Of a DNA stretch of 16,620 nt, positions 13,475 through 16,620 are shown piece by piece. The notes under the pieces were generated by a model. That model saw only the letters and a program-made list of their open reading frames with translations, searched no databases and was not told where the DNA came from. The position numbers and the translations under genes were made by a program. Source of the DNA: Actinomycetes bacterium (GTDB lineage: Bacteria > Actinomycetota > Actinomycetes > Propionibacteriales > Propionibacteriaceae). Numbering within the stretch: position 1 is the stretch's first letter; the number at the start of each line of letters is the position of its first letter. The stretch spans positions 1-16,620 of the forward strand of contig JAEZHJ010000090.1 of the NCBI GenBank assembly GCA_023436925.1, written 5' to 3'.

Positions 13475-16400
13475 ATGCTCGAACTGCGCGATGTGCGCAA
13501 GTCCTACACAACCGCGAACTTCACCCAGGTGGCGCTCGACGATGTGTCGATCGCGTTCCGGGACAACGAGTTCGTCGCGATCCTTGGACCCTCGGGCTCG
13601 GGCAAGACCACCCTGCTGAACATCGTCGGCGGCCTGGACCACTACGACTCGGGCAACCTCATCATCGACGGGATCGAGACCAGCACCTACCGGGATCGTG
13701 ACTGGGACGCCTACCGCAACAACCGGATCGGCTTCGTCTTCCAGAGCTACAACCTGATCCCGCACCAGACGATCCTGTCCAACGTCGAGCTCGCGCTCAC
13801 CCTGTCCGGCATCTCCCGCGCCGAGCGGAAGGAGCGGGCGCTGGCCGCGCTGGAGCAGGTCGGCCTGGGCGATCACGTCCGCAAGCTGCCCAGCCAGCTC
13901 TCCGGCGGTCAGATGCAGCGCGTGGCGATCGCCCGAGCCCTCATCAACGACCCCGAGATCCTGCTCGCCGACGAGCCGACCGGAGCCCTCGACTCCAAGA
14001 CCAGCGACCAGATCATGGGCCTGCTGACCGAGATCGCGCGCGACCGGCTGGTCGTCATGGTGACCCACAACCCCGAACTCGCCGCCGCCTATGCGACCCG
14101 GATCGTCAACCTTCGCGACGGCGTCGTCTCCCACGACTCCAACCCGTTCATCCCGGGAGCCGAGGACGCCAAGGTCAGCGAGAAGCCCTCGCGCCGCACC
14201 TCGATGTCGTTCTTCACCGCGGTCGCGCTGTCCTTCTCCAACCTGATGACCAAGAAGGGCCGCGCCCTGATGACGTCCTTCGCGGGCTCCATCGGGATCA
14301 TCGGGATCGCCGCCATCCTCGCCCTTGCCAACGGCGTCAACGCCTACATCAAGAACGTCGAGGAGGACACCCTCTCCCTCTACCCGCTCACGATCCAGAG
14401 CCAGGGCTTCGACATGAGCTCGCTGCTGTCGGCCTCGGCCGACCTGGCGGACGAAACCACGGGCAAGGCCGGGCAGGACAGCGAGGTCCACGAGGTCCAG
14501 TCGATCAACCAGATGTTCTCCAGCGTGGGCTCCAATGACCTGGCCGCCCTCAAGGTCTACCTGGACAGCGACGGTGGCCAGATCCGGGACGCGGTGAACT
14601 CGATCGAGTACACCTACGACGTCACGCCGCAGATCTACAGCCCCAACACCGACCGGGTGCGCCAGGTGCATCCCGACCAGTCCTTCCGCGCGCTCGGCCT
14701 GGGCTCGGCGAGCTCCACCGGGCTGATGGCCACGGCGATGAACACGAACGTCTTCGACGAGTTGGCCGAGGACACCTCGCTGTTCGAGGAGCAGTACGAC
14801 GTGGTGGCCGGACGCTGGCCCGCCGCCCATGACGAGTTGGTCGCCGTCCTCACCCCGAGCGGCGGGATCAGCGACTTCATGCTGTACGCGATGGGGCTGC
14901 GCAACCCGGACGAACTCGACGACATGGTCGAGAAGCTGGTCAAGGACGAGCCGATCGAGACCGCCGACGAGACCCTCACGCTGTCCTACGACGAGGTGAT
15001 GGGGGTCACCTTCAAGCTGGTCAACGCGACCGACTACTACTCCTACGACAAGGAGTTCAAGGTCTGGAAGGACCGCAGCGGCGAGCGCGACCACGTCCGC
15101 AAGCTGGTCAAGAACGGCGAGGACCTGAGGATCGTCGGGATCGCGCAGGCCAAGGAAGGCGCCACGGCGACCGCGCTGCCGGTCGGCATCTACTACACCC
15201 CCGCGCTGACCCGGCACATCATCGATCAGGCGACCACCACCAGGATCGTCAAGCAGCAGCTCGCCGAACCCGCCACCAACGTGTTCTCCGGCCGCACCTT
15301 CGTGGCGGAGAAGTCGGACTCGGACCGGGACGACCTCGACTTCAGCGAGCTCATCAGCATCGACGAGGGCGCGATCGCCGACGCCTTCGTGTTCGACCAG
15401 AGCAAGCTCTCGATCGACACGTCTGCCCTTGAGTTCTCGATGCCGGCGATCAGCTTCGACGCCTCCTCATTGCCCGAGTTGGACCTGTCCGAGGTGATGT
15501 CGGGGGATCCGATCACTATCGACCCGGCCGCGATCCTGGCCCAGTTGCCGCCCACCATGACCACCCCCGGGCTGTCCGAGGACCGGCAGGACCAGGTCAA
15601 CGACGTCAGCCAGCGGCTGTTCGCCGGGTACCTGGCCTACACCCTGACGAACGGTCTCGATCCGGCCGATTTCGACACCAACTACCCGGCCTTCCTTGCC
15701 ACCCCGGAGGGCGAGGCGCTCACCGCGGAGGCGGACGCCCTCAACGCCGAGATCGCGGCCGAGCTCCAGGCGGCCCAGGCCGAGCAGACCCAGCAGTTGG
15801 TGCAGGCGATCACGGCCGCGATCCAGGCCGAGATCCAGAAGAGTTCTGCCGCCATGGCAGTGAAGCTGCAGGCCGCGATGGAGTCCTACATGCAGCAGGC
15901 GATGGGGTCGGTCTCGCAGCAGATCGCCGCCCAGCTCGGCCCGGCCCTGAAGTCCCAGATCGGTGGGGCGATGCAGGACGCGATGAGCTCGATGTCGTCC
16001 AGCATGTCGGAGGCGATGAGCATCGACCAGGACGCCTTCGCCCGGGCGTTCAGTTTCGACATGGACGAGGAGGAGCTGAGCCAGCTGCTGATGTCGATGA
16101 TGTCGAACGAGGAGAGCTCCCTGGACGGCAACCTGCGCAAGCTCGGCTACGCCGACTTCGCCAAGCCGGCCGGCATCGACATCTACCCGATCGACTTCGA
16201 GGGCAAGGGACGGGTGCTCGCCGCCCTGGACGGCTACAACGACCAGATGCTGGCGGCGGGGGAGGACGAGAAGGTGATCACCTACACCGACCTCGTCGGC
16301 ACCCTGATGGCTTCGGTCACCGACATCGTCAACGTGATCAGCTACGTGCTGACCGCCTTCGTGGCGATCTCGCTGGTGGTGTCCTCGATCATGATCGGCG

Positions 16401-16620
16401 TGATCACGTACATCTCGGTGCTGGAGCGGCGCAAGGAGATCGGCATCCTGCGGGCCATCGGCGCCTCGAAGCGGGACATCCGGCGGGTCTTCAACGCCGA
16501 GACGATGATCCTCGGCTTCGTCGCCGGCGTCCTGGGGATCCTCGTCACGCTGCTGCTGACGGTTCCCGCGAACGCCATCGTGCTGGCCAACTTCGGGGTG
16601 GCGAACGTCGCCCAGTTGCC
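13475..16620 (+). CDS. Giant fused ABC transporter ATPase/FtsX-type permease (3' partial)
   Basis: At least 1048 residues, cut by the window edge. Residues 1-225 are a LolD/MacB-type ATPase: Walker A GPSGSGKTT (38-46), Q-loop FVFQSYN, signature LSGGQ (142-146), Walker B ILLADEP with Asp166-Glu167, and switch His198. The first membrane helix is at about 266-290. A roughly 660-residue extracytoplasmic region follows. Within it lie acidic LDxS/IDxS-like segments (about 618-690) and a long Ala/Gln/Met/Ser-rich helical stretch (about 745-883). Then come helices at about 954-980 and 1008-1034 with the FtsX coupling sequence ERRKEIGILRAIGASKRDI between them; a final helix is expected beyond the edge. 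The order ATPase-helix-large domain-three helices is that of MacB-type mechanotransmission systems, here in one chain. Substrate unknown; peptide or envelope stress roles are guesses. AGAGAGG lies 7 nt before ATG 13475. Confidence 0.93.
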   Translation, partial: MLELRDVRKSYTTANFTQVALDDVSIAFRDNEFVAILGPSGSGKTTLLNIVGGLDHYDSGNLIIDGIETSTYRDRDWDAYRNNRIGFVFQSYNLIPHQTILSNVELALTLSGISRAERKERALAALEQVGLGDHVRKLPSQLSGGQMQRVAIARALINDPEILLADEPTGALDSKTSDQIMGLLTEIARDRLVVMVTHNPELAAAYATRIVNLRDGVVSHDSNPFIPGAEDAKVSEKPSRRTSMSFFTAVALSFSNLMTKKGRALMTSFAGSIGIIGIAAILALANGVNAYIKNVEEDTLSLYPLTIQSQGFDMSSLLSASADLADETTGKAGQDSEVHEVQSINQMFSSVGSNDLAALKVYLDSDGGQIRDAVNSIEYTYDVTPQIYSPNTDRVRQVHPDQSFRALGLGSASSTGLMATAMNTNVFDELAEDTSLFEEQYDVVAGRWPAAHDELVAVLTPSGGISDFMLYAMGLRNPDELDDMVEKLVKDEPIETADETLTLSYDEVMGVTFKLVNATDYYSYDKEFKVWKDRSGERDHVRKLVKNGEDLRIVGIAQAKEGATATALPVGIYYTPALTRHIIDQATTTRIVKQQLAEPATNVFSGRTFVAEKSDSDRDDLDFSELISIDEGAIADAFVFDQSKLSIDTSALEFSMPAISFDASSLPELDLSEVMSGDPITIDPAAILAQLPPTMTTPGLSEDRQDQVNDVSQRLFAGYLAYTLTNGLDPADFDTNYPAFLATPEGEALTAEADALNAEIAAELQAAQAEQTQQLVQAITAAIQAEIQKSSAAMAVKLQAAMESYMQQAMGSVSQQIAAQLGPALKSQIGGAMQDAMSSMSSSMSEAMSIDQDAFARAFSFDMDEEELSQLLMSMMSNEESSLDGNLRKLGYADFAKPAGIDIYPIDFEGKGRVLAALDGYNDQMLAAGEDEKVITYTDLVGTLMASVTDIVNVISYVLTAFVAISLVVSSIMIGVITYISVLERRKEIGILRAIGASKRDIRRVFNAETMILGFVAGVLGILVTLLLTVPANAIVLANFGVANVAQL

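Noticed and set aside
13388..15217. 609-codon open frame on the minus strand opposite the ABC transporter
   Set aside because: It mirrors the codon pattern of the plus-strand gene, has Val/Asp/Gly/Arg-biased content without domains, and the plus-strand frame has unmistakable ABC motifs.

Overview
The window is GC-rich throughout, with strong G/C preference at third codon positions, GTG as well as ATG starts, and several starts that sit 6-7 nt behind a TANNNT-like hexamer (leaderless style). Together with a DUF222/HNH protein, an actinobacterial CorA variant and LuxR-type two-component genes, this points to a high-GC actinobacterium, possibly near Propionibacteriaceae. The lineage is an inference and was not tested.

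Layout, left to right. (1) 1-2719, housekeeping: the 5' end of a probable rmuC (minus) diverges from an M18 aminopeptidase (plus), followed by the YchF/OLA1 ATPase. (2) 2720-3912: a 435-bp gap without a convincing gene, then an unrecognised 239-aa protein ended by a perfect 14-bp hairpin. (3) 3968-9307, minus strand: a signalling block. Transcription would run HK1 (multi-pass membrane kinase with a degenerate ATP-binding domain), HK2 (intact kinase), LuxR-type response regulator, and after 132 nt a six-helix membrane protein and a lipoprotein. The three regulatory genes are joined by 1-nt TGATG junctions and the last two genes by a 4-nt ATGA overlap. (4) 9569-11307: a VOC (glyoxalase-like) protein and a CorA-family channel, separated by a leader with a large imperfect hairpin and copies of a repeat that also occurs at 2846. 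(5) 11316-13088, minus strand: a DUF222/HNH protein with a DUF1801 protein 12 nt downstream. (6) 13089-13474: a regulatory-looking intergenic region with several dyads. (7) 13475 to the window end: a very large fused ABC ATPase/permease with a roughly 660-residue extracytoplasmic region, cut by the window edge.

Functionally, the most coherent unit is the HK1-HK2-RR cassette with its membrane protein/lipoprotein pair. HK1 keeps the phospho-acceptor histidine but has lost the N-box asparagine and the DxGxG loop, whereas HK2 has all of these. HK1 may therefore work as a sensor partner of HK2, not as an independent kinase. The second notable item is the fused ABC exporter, whose AT-rich -10-like hexamer lies over a perfect palindrome and whose leader can form alternative hairpins. 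No tRNA, rRNA, CRISPR array, insertion sequence or phage module was seen.
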